A stretch of 64,000 nucleotides of DNA, taken from positions 248,001 through 312,000 of the forward strand of contig JADJEU010000001.1 of NCBI GenBank assembly GCA_016709005.1, written 5' to 3'. A program made the translations under genes and the position numbers. This stretch comes from Crocinitomicaceae bacterium (GTDB lineage Bacteria; Bacteroidota; Bacteroidia; Flavobacteriales_D; Crocinitomicaceae). Below are positions 51,302-60,490 of the stretch, in pieces (within the stretch, counting starts at the first letter, position 1; every line of letters starts with the position of its first letter). Under the pieces are notes generated by a model. That model worked only from the letters and a program-made list of their open reading frames with translations, made no database searches and had not been told where the DNA came from.

Positions 51302-52015
51302 ATGATTGGAGCAGATTTTGAGAAAATCCATTTTGTACTTTTTGGATTAAATTTGGTTGAACCGATGGCTTTTATTACAGATCTTATCATGGGATCTTTG
51401 AGCATCTACTTCGCCTTTAAGGTACGACAAATAGAATCCAACCTTGCCTTTTATACTTACTGGAGATTGTTTTTTGTCATCTTTGGTTATGGTGCCATTT
51501 TGGGAGGAATAGGTCACACGTTTTTCAATCAATTAGGCGTTGCGGGTAAATTTCCATCCTGGATTTGCGGACCGCTCACGGTTTACTGTTTGGAACAAGC
51601 CATGATTTCAATTCATCCCATCGAAAAGCGATTTAATTTGTTCAAGTTAATTTCTACCCTGAAACTTTTTGTGGTCTATACTGTTTTTATAGTGATTTGC
51701 ATCAATGCTCCAATAACTGAAAAAATTGAACTTCCGTTTTTACCTATTGCTATTAATACAATTCTTGGTGTTTCTTTTGCAGCTGGAATTCTGGCCTATT
51801 GGTATAAGAAGAAACTCTCTGCCAAGTTCAAATATTTTTACTTAGGTGTATTGGTTATGCTACCCGCTTCGGCCATTTTTTTGCTGAAAATTAATTTGCA
51901 TCAGTGGTTTGATAAAAATGATTTGAGTCACGTGTTAATGAGTGCCGGAATTATTTATTTCTACATCGGAATCACCAAAATTTCAAAAGGCTTGAAAGAG
52001 GTTCCGTTGAGCTAA
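51302..52015 (+). CDS. Seven-TM integral membrane protein of unknown function
   Basis: A 237-residue protein with about seven hydrophobic segments (starting at residues about 15-38, 50-68, 75-92, 100-118, 130-148, 165-185, 205-225). VEPMAFITDLIMGSLSIYFAF, GAILGGIGHTFFNQL and WICGPLTVYCLEQAMISI are the most distinctive stretches. No catalytic motif is certain; a His pair (GHTFF) might hint at a heme or metal site. Family not recognised. It lies between accA and a gamma-carbonic anhydrase-like gene, all on the plus strand, but with 26-33 nt spacers and separate promoter-like boxes. Confidence 0.6.
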   Translation: MIGADFEKIHFVLFGLNLVEPMAFITDLIMGSLSIYFAFKVRQIESNLAFYTYWRLFFVIFGYGAILGGIGHTFFNQLGVAGKFPSWICGPLTVYCLEQAMISIHPIEKRFNLFKLISTLKLFVVYTVFIVICINAPITEKIELPFLPIAINTILGVSFAAGILAYWYKKKLSAKFKYFYLGVLVMLPASAIFLLKINLHQWFDKNDLSHVLMSAGIIYFYIGITKISKGLKEVPLS

Positions 52016-52048
52016 GATTGATTTCGTATCTTTCTAAAAATTTCAGGC

Positions 52049-52651
52049 ATGATTTATTCCTTTAATGGATTTATTCCAGTTGTTCACGAATCTTCTTTTG
52101 TACATCCACAAGCAGCTGTAACAGGTAATGTAATTATTGGTAAAGATGTTTACATTGGTCCAGGCGCAGCCTTGCGCGGTGACTGGGGACAAATCATTAT
52201 TGAAGACGGTTGTAACGTGCAAGAAAATTGTACAATCCATATGTTCCCCGGAACAACCGTTACACTCAAAAAAGGTGCACACATTGGTCACGGTGCTATA
52301 GTACACGGTGCAACCATCGGAGAAAATTCAATGATTGGAATGAACGCTGTTTTGATGGACGATGTAGTGATTGGCAAAGAATGTATTATTGGTGCCTTGA
52401 GTTTTGTGCCCGCAAAAATGAATATTGCAGACAGAAGTTTGGTCGTTGGAAATCCTGCAAAAGTGATCAAAGAAGTTTCAGACGAAATGATCAAATGGAA
52501 AACAATGGGTACCGCGCTCTATCAAAAATTACCTGCAGAATGCTTTGGAACGCTAAAAGCGTGTGAACCTTTAAGGTCAATTGAACCAAACAGGGCTTCA
52601 CAAGAGGCTATGTTTAAGACTTGGAAAGAAGTAAAGAAAGGGAATGATTAA
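52049..52651 (+). CDS. Gamma-carbonic anhydrase/PaaY-type hexapeptide protein
   Basis: A 200-residue left-handed beta-helix protein with hexapeptide repeats (VTGNVIIGKDVYIGPGAALRGDWGQIII split). Metal-site His residues are present in NCTIHMF, GAHIGHGAIVHG. The C-terminal extension (KWKTMGTALYQKLPAECFG) is the PaaY/YrdA-type tail that forms a helix at the trimer edge. Members include carbonic anhydrases and PaaY thioesterases. Without substrate evidence the activity is undetermined. Length matches PaaY. TATCTTTC, close to the -7 consensus, lies before the ATG. Confidence 0.85.
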   Translation: MIYSFNGFIPVVHESSFVHPQAAVTGNVIIGKDVYIGPGAALRGDWGQIIIEDGCNVQENCTIHMFPGTTVTLKKGAHIGHGAIVHGATIGENSMIGMNAVLMDDVVIGKECIIGALSFVPAKMNIADRSLVVGNPAKVIKEVSDEMIKWKTMGTALYQKLPAECFGTLKACEPLRSIEPNRASQEAMFKTWKEVKKGND

Positions 52652-52712
52652 GCCTGAGTCGGGTACATAGAAGTACCATCAAATTAATTCAACGCCTTGT
52701 TTAGAAACTTCG

Positions 52713-52720
52713 TATTTTTG
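52713..52720 (+). promoter_or_regulatory. Promoter -7 box (TATTTTTG)
   Basis: Exact TAnnTTTG match 13 nt upstream of ATG 52734. Confidence 0.6.
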
Positions 52721-52733
52721 AGAAAGGTATTCT

Positions 52734-55085
52734 ATGAAACAAGTCATTACGCTATTTGTATTTTTGTTTTCACTCGTTGGATTTTCACAATTGAACATGA
52801 CTCAATTGGGATATCTTGATATTCCAACGATACACACAACTTCGCTAAACGGAGTTTGGGGATACACCGATGAAAATGGCAATGAATATGCGTTGGTTGG
52901 AACCAGAGACGGGGTATCGATTGTTGATATTACAAATGCGGCAAGTCCAAATGAACTAGTTTTTATACCGGGTGCAAATTCAATTTGGCGTGAGATAAAA
53001 ACGAATGGTGATTATGCTTACGTGACAACTGAAGCCGAAGAAGGTTTGCTGATAATTGATTTATCACCCTTGCCGGGAAGCACAACGTTGCCGACAAATT
53101 ATTACACAGGCCCTGTTGGAAATTCATGGAACACGGCGCATTCACTTTATGCAACTGATGGCTATGTTTACATTAACGGTGCCGGCAGAGGTAACGGTGG
53201 TTTAATTATTCTGGATGTGGCTACTGACCCCATGAATCCAATTGAAGTTGGCGATTTTGATACCTGGTATGTGCACGATTGTTTTGTGCGCGATGACACT
53301 GCGTACTGTGCAAATATTTACGACGGATTTTTTAGTGTCCTGGATGTAACCAATAAATCAAATCCGATATTATTAGGTACTGCAATTACACCTACAAATT
53401 TCAGCCACAATATTTGGACATCAACAGACGGAAATTATGCCTTTACTACCGATGAAGTATCAGGTGGGTTTATTGGTGCCTACGATGTTTCAGATCCTTC
53501 TAATATTATTTATTTAGATAAAATTCAGTCATCACCTGGTGCTGGAATTGTACCGCACAACGCACATGTGCTGGGCAATTATTTAGTGACGTCATACTAT
53601 GCAGATGGTGTGGTGATACATGATATCACATACCCGAATAATTTAATTCAAGTTGGAAATCACGATACGAATCCTCATGAACTGACAAATACTTCGGGCT
53701 GCTGGAGCGTTTATCCATACTTTCCATCAGGCAATATTATTGCAACAGATATTGAAGAGGGGCTTTATATTTTTGATGTGAATTATTTGCCCGGCGCTTA
53801 CCTGGAAGGAACGGTAACCGAAATGGGAACAGGCAATCCGATCAACAATGTTACCGTGACAATTGATGGTGAAGAAATCACTGACTATTCAGGCGTTTTG
53901 GGAGATTATGCGACGGGTATTGCAAATGCAGGAATGTACGATGTTACTTACTTTAAAGTACTCTATTATCCGCAGACTATTTCTACAACTCTAACTAATG
54001 GTGCAATTGAAATTCAGGATGTGGTGCTTGAAAAAATTCCACAGTTTAATTTAACAGTAGAAGTTTTGGACGCAACGACATTAAATCCAATTGAAAATGC
54101 AAATGTGAAATTGCAGCACACCTACATTTCACATGAAGGAACAACAGACGCAAACGGCCTTGTGACGCTAGGTTTGTATTATCAGGATAATTATGATTTG
54201 TACGGTGGAAAATGGGGATTTGAAACTAGTTGTTTTGTGGACACATTGATTTTAAATTCAAGCGGAACAGTAACACTTTACATCAATCAAGGTTACTATG
54301 ATGATTTTACTTTTGATTACGGATGGATTAGTGACGGTGATGCAGAGAAAGGTTTTTTTGAACGTGAAATTCCGGTGGGCGCATCCAATCCTGCTGGTAC
54401 AATTGTTCAAAATCCATACAACGATGTTCCGTGGGATTGTGGTGACTATGCATATATGACTGGAAATGGAAGCTCATCATCCAATACAGATGAAGTGAAT
54501 GGAGGAGAGGTGGTTTTGATTTCACCGGTATTTGATTTGACAACTTATTCAGATCCACACATCAATTATGCATCTTGGTTTTATTGCCAGTTTGGATATG
54601 AACCAGTGAACGATACCTTGAAATTTTTTCTGTTTGATGGAACAACAACTGTGTTGATTGATAAAAAATTTGACACCAATACGAACATGAGTCATTGGGT
54701 TCCAAATTCAATTCGTATTGCAGATTTCATAGTACCTGGTACCTCAATGCAATTGATTTTAACGATCAGTGATGAACTTGAAACCGTGAATTTGACAGAA
54801 GGTGGAATTGATCATTTTTCAATTACAGATTTTTCTTTGGCAGCGGTACAAGAAGAATCTGGTTCTCCAATTTCAGTCTATCCAAATCCTGCAAATGACT
54901 TGCTATACTTGAAAGGAATATCAGAGGGATTTATCATGATTACAGATTTGTCTGGTCGTTTGGTTCTGGAATCGACAGTTCAAAATGATACCGATATTTC
55001 AATATTAGCGTCTGGTATTTATGTGATTCAGATTTCAGATCAAACCGGACAAATTATTCACACAGAAAAATTAATTGTAGAATGA
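52734..55085 (+). CDS. T9SS-secreted choice-of-anchor B protein
   Basis: A 783-residue protein with signal peptide (MKQVITLFVFLFSLVGFSQ). The first 350 residues have LVIVD-type/choice-of-anchor B propeller repeats (GTRDGVSIVDITNAASPNEL, LIILDVATDPMNPIEVGDF, FSVLDVTNKSNPILLGT, IGAYDVSDPSNIIYLDK). Then two carboxypeptidase-regulatory-like units (about 360-500; GTGNPINNVTVTIDGEEI, LNPIENANVKLQHTYISHEG), an ill-defined beta domain and a type A T9SS tail (VYPNPANDLLYLKG, ITDLSGRLVLES, GIYVIQISDQTGQ). Exported and anchored by T9SS. The following lipoprotein gene overlaps its stop (ATGA), so translation is coupled. Confidence 0.88.
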   Translation: MKQVITLFVFLFSLVGFSQLNMTQLGYLDIPTIHTTSLNGVWGYTDENGNEYALVGTRDGVSIVDITNAASPNELVFIPGANSIWREIKTNGDYAYVTTEAEEGLLIIDLSPLPGSTTLPTNYYTGPVGNSWNTAHSLYATDGYVYINGAGRGNGGLIILDVATDPMNPIEVGDFDTWYVHDCFVRDDTAYCANIYDGFFSVLDVTNKSNPILLGTAITPTNFSHNIWTSTDGNYAFTTDEVSGGFIGAYDVSDPSNIIYLDKIQSSPGAGIVPHNAHVLGNYLVTSYYADGVVIHDITYPNNLIQVGNHDTNPHELTNTSGCWSVYPYFPSGNIIATDIEEGLYIFDVNYLPGAYLEGTVTEMGTGNPINNVTVTIDGEEITDYSGVLGDYATGIANAGMYDVTYFKVLYYPQTISTTLTNGAIEIQDVVLEKIPQFNLTVEVLDATTLNPIENANVKLQHTYISHEGTTDANGLVTLGLYYQDNYDLYGGKWGFETSCFVDTLILNSSGTVTLYINQGYYDDFTFDYGWISDGDAEKGFFEREIPVGASNPAGTIVQNPYNDVPWDCGDYAYMTGNGSSSSNTDEVNGGEVVLISPVFDLTTYSDPHINYASWFYCQFGYEPVNDTLKFFLFDGTTTVLIDKKFDTNTNMSHWVPNSIRIADFIVPGTSMQLILTISDELETVNLTEGGIDHFSITDFSLAAVQEESGSPISVYPNPANDLLYLKGISEGFIMITDLSGRLVLESTVQNDTDISILASGIYVIQISDQTGQIIHTEKLIVE

Positions 55086-55609
55086 GTTGGAAATTTTTAA
55101 TGCCCGTATTTGTTTTAGTTTCCTGTGCTGGAGATGCTACTGAAACAACTATCGACACAAATGAAAACGAAGTAGCAGTAACTTCCGCAGAAGTATTGAC
55201 ACCAGTTGATTTTAATAATGAAGTTTCATTTATGCAAGATGGAATTTTGTCTCAGATTGACGCACTATTTCAATCTGATTCATCAAACATCGATGTGAAT
55301 TTTGAGAACACTATTTTTGAAATTGATTTGAATATAGAAAGTTTGAATGCCATGAAAATTCCTGCCGGAGGTGATAGTTTGAAAGTTGCTATGCTGGAGT
55401 TTATGAACTTTTATAAGATTGAACTGAACGGCGAATTCCAAACGATTATTCCATTACTTAAAAAACCGGAATGGACTAAGGCCGAAGAAAAACAAGTTCA
55501 GGATTACGATTTGAAATTTGCGAATGAGGAAAAAGTAATGTTTGACAAAGTAATCTCCGAACAGGAAAAATTTGCGAAAGCCAACCGCATCGAATTACAG
55601 GAACTTTAA
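55082..55609 (+). CDS. Lipoprotein, LIC11966-like helical family (tentative)
   Basis: A 175-residue protein with a lipoprotein signal (MSWKFLMPVFVLVSC) and a helical mature part (SFMQDGILSQIDALFQ, ALLEFMNFYKIE type: VAMLEFMNFYKIELNGEFQTIIPLL, KVISEQEKFAKANRIELQEL). The pattern, an early helix, a central SLKVAMLEFMNFY and a final EQEKFAKAN, resembles the LIC11966 surface-protein family seen in Bacteroidota, but this is from memory. The ATG overlaps the stop of the T9SS gene by 4 nt (55082-55085), and the PqiA-like gene follows in 9 nt. Confidence 0.6.
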   Translation: MSWKFLMPVFVLVSCAGDATETTIDTNENEVAVTSAEVLTPVDFNNEVSFMQDGILSQIDALFQSDSSNIDVNFENTIFEIDLNIESLNAMKIPAGGDSLKVAMLEFMNFYKIELNGEFQTIIPLLKKPEWTKAEEKQVQDYDLKFANEEKVMFDKVISEQEKFAKANRIELQEL

Positions 55610-55618
55610 CATTCCATC

Positions 55619-56623
55619 ATGAAAAAATTCACATTTCTTTTTGTTTCGTTTGTTGTTCTCTTTAGCAGTGTGGTGTATCTGACTTTTACTATTTCAGAGC
55701 ACTTGTCAAATTACCACGCAAAAAAAATGGAGATTGCCGAAACACTGAATTTTGAAAACAGATTAATGAATGCGTGGGAATGGGTTCCTTTTAATACAAT
55801 TGGTGAAGAGAAAGTAATAATTTGGCAGAAACTGGAAATTGAATCTGACTCCTTATATCAGGAAGCTTTGATGATGGGGGCAGTGCTTGGCGGAGTTGTT
55901 TTGTTATTCACTTTTTCCAACATGCTTTACTACCGAAGACGCGATCATAAAATGCAGATATACGGATTGGTGATGGTTTTTTCTGCCCTGTCATTTTTGT
56001 ATCTGGGACTGCAATCACCATTTTTAGAGATCGAAGCTTACAACAAAGATTTGGCGTTTAAAATTCCTTTGGATATTGATGCAAGTGCAATCATTAAATC
56101 GTATCAGGAAAATATTTCAGAAGATCTTCCATTTGGAATTTCATTGAGTGATATTCCCTACGTGAGCCAGCAAGGCCAGTTCCATTATGATCTGGATCAA
56201 ACCTTTGAAGGTCGTATGTATTATTTTTATCAGAATAAATCAGTGCTTGAATTGATCAAACTTTTGTACACTGGCGGAAATTTTCTGGTAGCCATTTGCG
56301 TGATTTTTTTTAGTATCGTTTTCCCTTTGTCTAAACTTTTCAGTTCCATGATTATCTTTTTAAATCCTGGTTCTAAAACGTCACACAAATTAGCGCCGGC
56401 TGTTATTTACTTGGGTAAATGGAGTATGGCAGATGTTTTTATATCAGCAATGTTTCTGGCAGTTTTTTCGTTTACGAACATGAACGAAGGAGTTGAAACC
56501 GGGTCAACTACTTTAATTGGCATGTATTTCTTTTTGGCTTTCGCAATCCTCTCTATTTTCTCTGGCATTGCGCTGAAAAAATTGGTACATAAAAAACAAA
56601 ATTCAGTATTGGATTTCATTTGA
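55619..56623 (+). CDS. Paraquat-inducible protein A (PqiA)-like membrane protein
   Basis: A 334-residue inner-membrane protein with four main hydrophobic segments (about 5-25, 90-110, 225-245 and 265-320) and a long extracytoplasmic loop. The C-terminal YLGKWSMADVFISAMFLAVFS is close to the hallmark G-x-W-S-M-x-D-V-F-V-x-A of PqiA. PqiA-type proteins assist MCE lipid transport across the envelope. An MlaD-type MCE protein is encoded 4 kb away (60491), a likely partner though not adjacent. It is convergent with lptD, 73 nt apart. The N-terminal half lacks the Cys pairs of classical PqiA. Confidence 0.75.
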   Translation: MKKFTFLFVSFVVLFSSVVYLTFTISEHLSNYHAKKMEIAETLNFENRLMNAWEWVPFNTIGEEKVIIWQKLEIESDSLYQEALMMGAVLGGVVLLFTFSNMLYYRRRDHKMQIYGLVMVFSALSFLYLGLQSPFLEIEAYNKDLAFKIPLDIDASAIIKSYQENISEDLPFGISLSDIPYVSQQGQFHYDLDQTFEGRMYYFYQNKSVLELIKLLYTGGNFLVAICVIFFSIVFPLSKLFSSMIIFLNPGSKTSHKLAPAVIYLGKWSMADVFISAMFLAVFSFTNMNEGVETGSTTLIGMYFFLAFAILSIFSGIALKKLVHKKQNSVLDFI

Positions 56624-56696
56624 AATAAATTCCCGCGCAGCACTCTCTCTGTGTTAAATCAGAAATTCGGTCAAGACAAATTCGCACTGGAATCAA

Positions 56697-59192
56697 TTAG
56701 AAAAATATCGTAGGCGGTTGCGTATATTCCAATTTGATGTCCTGGAACATGGATGCTTTGATGTTGACGCGGAACAAAAAGTTGATATTGGTTTCTTTGC
56801 CAACCCAAGGTCCGTACTGGAACCATGTCAGGGCTGCTTCCCAGCAATGAAGATTTCGCCAGATAGTAAAGTTGTAGGTACTAATTGCATCACAAACATT
56901 GTCTGCCTGCAAATCGTAATTGACACCGTAGGTAAATTTCCAGTTTTCACCCAAATTAAAATCACCATCTAAACGAATGGTTTGAATAAGGCGGATACTA
57001 TCGACATATCCCGAACTTATTTTTACCGGACCTTGTGTCAAATTAAAATTGTAGGACAGATTTATTTGCCATGGAATTTTCATTGTTGTAAACCCAGGTG
57101 ATGTGACCATTCCATTTTGCTTAGCATCATTTTTAGTTTTTTCGTTCAATTCATTTTGCGCAGCTCGGCCGTTCTTATTAGTGAAGTTTGCCGTTATTGC
57201 AGTTGTTGCCGTTCTGAATCGGCCAATGCCTTGGCTTGAATTCCAGGCGTATTCTTTACTTTCTAATCCTGTTAACGGATCATAGTGGTATGGACTTAAC
57301 AAGGCTCCGCTCTGAAAACTGAAAACTTTCAAAAAACGTGCAGTTCTAAATGAAAAATTGATATTGGATAATTTAGAAGTATCCTTAAAAATATCATAGC
57401 CTCCATTTATGCTAAAAGCATCAATTAACTTGTAATTTTTGAAAGAATCATTCAGAGTATCCTTTCGATCCCGCACTTTCATTTCAAGTGTATTGGAGAT
57501 TCCAAATTGAATAGTACCAGATGTTCCATATCCTGCTTCTTTAAATAAGCTTGTTTGAAAAGGTGAGTAGTAAAAGCTATTGCCCAGGGTATCATATTGA
57601 ACAGAATCGTAAATTCCAATATTGATTCTGAATGAAAATCCGATATTAGGTGATGCCACATGGCGAAATTTCATTTGCTTTTTTCCACCCATTTTATAGT
57701 AACCGAAAAAGTTCGAATTTAATCCTGCAGAAATTGACATTGTCCTGGATGATTTAAATCCATTCAACTCAGCCGTATCAATTTTTTCTGTTCCCGGGTT
57801 CCAGGTGTTTTTTTCATATTGGAAGTTCCAGAATTCAGTATAGTTGACAACAGGAGAAAAGGTCACGCGTCCTCCCAGAATACGAAGGTTTGACTGAACC
57901 ACTGCATTTTGCTGAACACCATTTAAAACGTAGTCATTTACCAAATACAAATATTGATCATTGAAAATACTGTCAGGAGCTGAAATAAAATTTCGTGCAT
58001 TGAGTGAATAAGAAACTTTAATATTTTCATACCACTTGCGTCCAATTTTTTCTTTGCGCAAAACACCTAAGTCAAATTGATTGAGTGAGAGATTAAAAGT
58101 GGGTAATTCAACCGTGTAATTATTGCTTTGTGAATTTTGTTGAAGCGATGTTTTTAAGCCCATCGTTCCTGCAAAGTTTCCGGCTTTCCATCGTTTCGTA
58201 AGATTTATTGCAGAGTTGAATTGATTGTTGAAATAATCAGGATTGATAGCGGCTAACGTTGTTTTGGCATTGTTGTCAGAAACAAAATTAATGTCAGAGC
58301 TAAATTTGATAGTTGGATGCGCTTTTGTATCCTGTGTATGTCGCCAGTTAAAGGTCCACTTATTCGAAATATCCGGATCATAAAATTTTCCTCTGAATTG
58401 TTCAAACTTTAAACCTATGGTTCCTTCATACCGGTATTTGCGATAGTAATTGGAAATGTTCTGCAAACCAAATCTGCCGCTTGTAAAGAGGGTAGCATAA
58501 AAATAAGTCTCCCAATAATCACCTAAAGGAATGTAATAACCAAAATCCTGCAAACCAAAACCATACTCGTTCGTGTTTGCGAATCTTGGAATAATGATGC
58601 CATGCTTCTTGGTATCTGAATTTGGAAAAAAACCAAAAGGTGCTGCAAGGGGTAACGGAATTTTGAAGAGCTTCATATAAACTGGACCTGTTACTATTCG
58701 TTCGTCCGGCACGATAATAGCCTTTGTTAATTTAAAGTGGTAGTGCGGCGTATCTGCATCACAGGTAGTAAATTTTCCATCGTGCAGGTGAATTTGTTCA
58801 TTGGGGTGAATTTTGGATTCAGCCATGTGAATATAGCCCTCGCCTTGTTGCGTTCGTACTTCACGAACATAACCTTTTTTGGTTTCAGAGTTATATTTGA
58901 TATAGTCACTTCTGGTTTCTTGACCTTCTGTAATAAATACAGGCTTTCCAACTGGCGCACCTGCACTGTCAAGTGTAAAGGTTGCCAGAACTTCGCTGTT
59001 GATCAGGTCTATCTGAATAAAATCTGCGGTTAACTCAAAATCATCAAAATTAACTTTTGCCTGACCATAAAGTGTTATGATTTGCTTTGGAATATTAGCT
59101 ACAATAGAATCTCTGGCTTCATATTTGACGGGAGATCCAAGATCTTGGCCAAAAGAATTGGATGCTAAGAAACATGCTATTATCAACAGCAA
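56697..59192 (-). CDS. lptD: LPS-assembly protein LptD, Bacteroidota type
   Basis: About 831 residues. An OstA/LptA-like N-terminal domain (about 25-170; KQIITLYGQAKVNFDDFELTADF) and a long barrel of amphipathic strands ending ...YTQPPTIFF with a terminal Phe. Motifs PHYHFKLTKAIIVPDERIVTGPVYMKLFKIPLPLAAPFG (split) and NTNEYGFGLQDFGYYIPLG are those of Bacteroidota LptD, which places LPS in the outer membrane. No ATG opens the frame. The TTG at 59192 gives a hydrophobic start without the usual basic residues; the frame continues open upstream to at least 59275 with T-K-V-L-T-K before it, so the true start is probably upstream. A start-codon base may have been lost. Confidence 0.85.
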   Translation of the reverse strand: MLLIIACFLASNSFGQDLGSPVKYEARDSIVANIPKQIITLYGQAKVNFDDFELTADFIQIDLINSEVLATFTLDSAGAPVGKPVFITEGQETRSDYIKYNSETKKGYVREVRTQQGEGYIHMAESKIHPNEQIHLHDGKFTTCDADTPHYHFKLTKAIIVPDERIVTGPVYMKLFKIPLPLAAPFGFFPNSDTKKHGIIIPRFANTNEYGFGLQDFGYYIPLGDYWETYFYATLFTSGRFGLQNISNYYRKYRYEGTIGLKFEQFRGKFYDPDISNKWTFNWRHTQDTKAHPTIKFSSDINFVSDNNAKTTLAAINPDYFNNQFNSAINLTKRWKAGNFAGTMGLKTSLQQNSQSNNYTVELPTFNLSLNQFDLGVLRKEKIGRKWYENIKVSYSLNARNFISAPDSIFNDQYLYLVNDYVLNGVQQNAVVQSNLRILGGRVTFSPVVNYTEFWNFQYEKNTWNPGTEKIDTAELNGFKSSRTMSISAGLNSNFFGYYKMGGKKQMKFRHVASPNIGFSFRINIGIYDSVQYDTLGNSFYYSPFQTSLFKEAGYGTSGTIQFGISNTLEMKVRDRKDTLNDSFKNYKLIDAFSINGGYDIFKDTSKLSNINFSFRTARFLKVFSFQSGALLSPYHYDPLTGLESKEYAWNSSQGIGRFRTATTAITANFTNKNGRAAQNELNEKTKNDAKQNGMVTSPGFTTMKIPWQINLSYNFNLTQGPVKISSGYVDSIRLIQTIRLDGDFNLGENWKFTYGVNYDLQADNVCDAISTYNFTIWRNLHCWEAALTWFQYGPWVGKETNINFLFRVNIKASMFQDIKLEYTQPPTIFF

Positions 59193-59242
59193 TGAATTGA
59201 AAACTACCGATATGTTTACTGGTTTGGTCAGTACTTTGGTCT

Positions 59243-59250
59243 TAACTTTG
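59243..59250 (+). promoter_or_regulatory. Promoter -7 box (TAACTTTG) for the amidase
   Basis: Exact TAnnTTTG match 20 nt before ATG 59271. TTTG at 59223-59226 is a plausible -33 element (16-nt spacing). Confidence 0.6.
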
Positions 59251-59270
59251 TTATAGTATGCAATAAATGC

Positions 59271-60410
59271 ATGGCAAATCTACCAATTTTAAACAAGATG
59301 AAATCAGAGCAACATAACAGATCAGGTTGGCTTTTATTGTGCTTTCTGGCAATTTTTTCATTCTCTGTTTTTTCGCAGACGGATGGAACAATGGGGGGAT
59401 TGAATACGGTTGTGATAGATGCAGGCCATGGTGGAAAAGACCCTGGTTGCCATGGTGCAAGCGCAAATGAGAAAAGCGTTACTCTTGCAATTGCATTAAA
59501 ATTGGGCGCTTTTATCAAAGAAACTTTTCCAAATGTAAAGGTCATTTACACGCGTGATTCAGATGTTTTTGTTGAATTGGAGGAGCGCGCGCAAATCGCC
59601 AACCGGAATAACGCTGACTTATTTATTTGTATCCATGCCAATGCTGGTCCGGCAACTGCTTATGGGGTAGAGACCTATGTGCTGGGTCTTCATAAAACTG
59701 AAGCGCAGAAACAAGTAGCTGAGCGTGAAAACGCAACCATTGAGTTAGAAGAGGATGGAGGAGATAAGTATAAAGATTTTGATTTGTCGCCGGATGCTAT
59801 TATTGCGCGTCAGCTTCAACTGAGCGTGTTTTTGGATCATAGCATTGTTTTTGCTACTAAATTACAAGAGCAATTTGTAAGCATTGGCCGCAGTGACAGA
59901 GGAGTGAGACAAGCTGGTTTTCTTGTTTTATACCGCACAACCATGCCAAGCGTTTTGATTGAAACCGGATTTCTAACCAACGCTGAGGAAGAAAAATTCC
60001 TGGCTGATCCGGCGAGTCAGGAAAAAATGGCGCGTTCTATTTTTAATGCTTTTAAAGATTATAAGAAATATTACGACGCCGGATTCTCTGGAGAAGGTAC
60101 TGCAATAGAAACTAATAACACGGTCAATCTGGATAAATCAAAATTTGGCCTTGCCGAAACAGAAGTTAAAGCAGATGAAGTAATTTACCGTGTACAGATT
60201 GAAACATCAACCACTAAAATTGCCCTGAATGATGCTCGTTTTAAAGGTATGACTGTCTATATGTATGAAGATAAAGGTCTCTTCAAATATACCGTGGGAG
60301 CTTTCCGCGATTTGGAATCGGCAAATAATCTCAAAAAAGAAATGCGCACCGCTGGTTTTGAACATGCCTTTGTCATTACTATGAAAGGCAATCAACGTGT
60401 TAATCTTTAG
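59271..60410 (+). CDS. N-acetylmuramoyl-L-alanine amidase with SPOR domain
   Basis: About 379 residues. After a membrane/signal segment (about 18-36) comes an Amidase_3 domain with zinc ligands His53 in VIDAGHGGKDPG, Glu67 in SANEKSV and a later His in LFICIHANAG, and the catalytic Glu in VLIETGFLTNAEEE. It cuts the amide bond between MurNAc and the stem peptide in cell division. The C-terminus (about 305-379, VIYRVQIETSTTKIALND, FKYTVGAFRDLESANNL) is a SPOR domain that targets septal glycan. lptD lies divergently and mlaD follows, an arrangement seen in many Bacteroidota. A second possible start is at 59298. Confidence 0.93.
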   Translation: MANLPILNKMKSEQHNRSGWLLLCFLAIFSFSVFSQTDGTMGGLNTVVIDAGHGGKDPGCHGASANEKSVTLAIALKLGAFIKETFPNVKVIYTRDSDVFVELEERAQIANRNNADLFICIHANAGPATAYGVETYVLGLHKTEAQKQVAERENATIELEEDGGDKYKDFDLSPDAIIARQLQLSVFLDHSIVFATKLQEQFVSIGRSDRGVRQAGFLVLYRTTMPSVLIETGFLTNAEEEKFLADPASQEKMARSIFNAFKDYKKYYDAGFSGEGTAIETNNTVNLDKSKFGLAETEVKADEVIYRVQIETSTTKIALNDARFKGMTVYMYEDKGLFKYTVGAFRDLESANNLKKEMRTAGFEHAFVITMKGNQRVNL

Positions 60411-60490
60411 TGCGTAAATATTGAGGTCAGATACAGGGCATTCTCTTTTTTTACACTAATTTAGCGGTGTGAATCGTTAGAACCACAATC

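Noticed and set aside
59228..59545. Minus-strand frame of 105 codons over the amidase start
   Set aside because: It is antisense to the amidase and shows no family likeness; it only shares an ATG near the lptD region.
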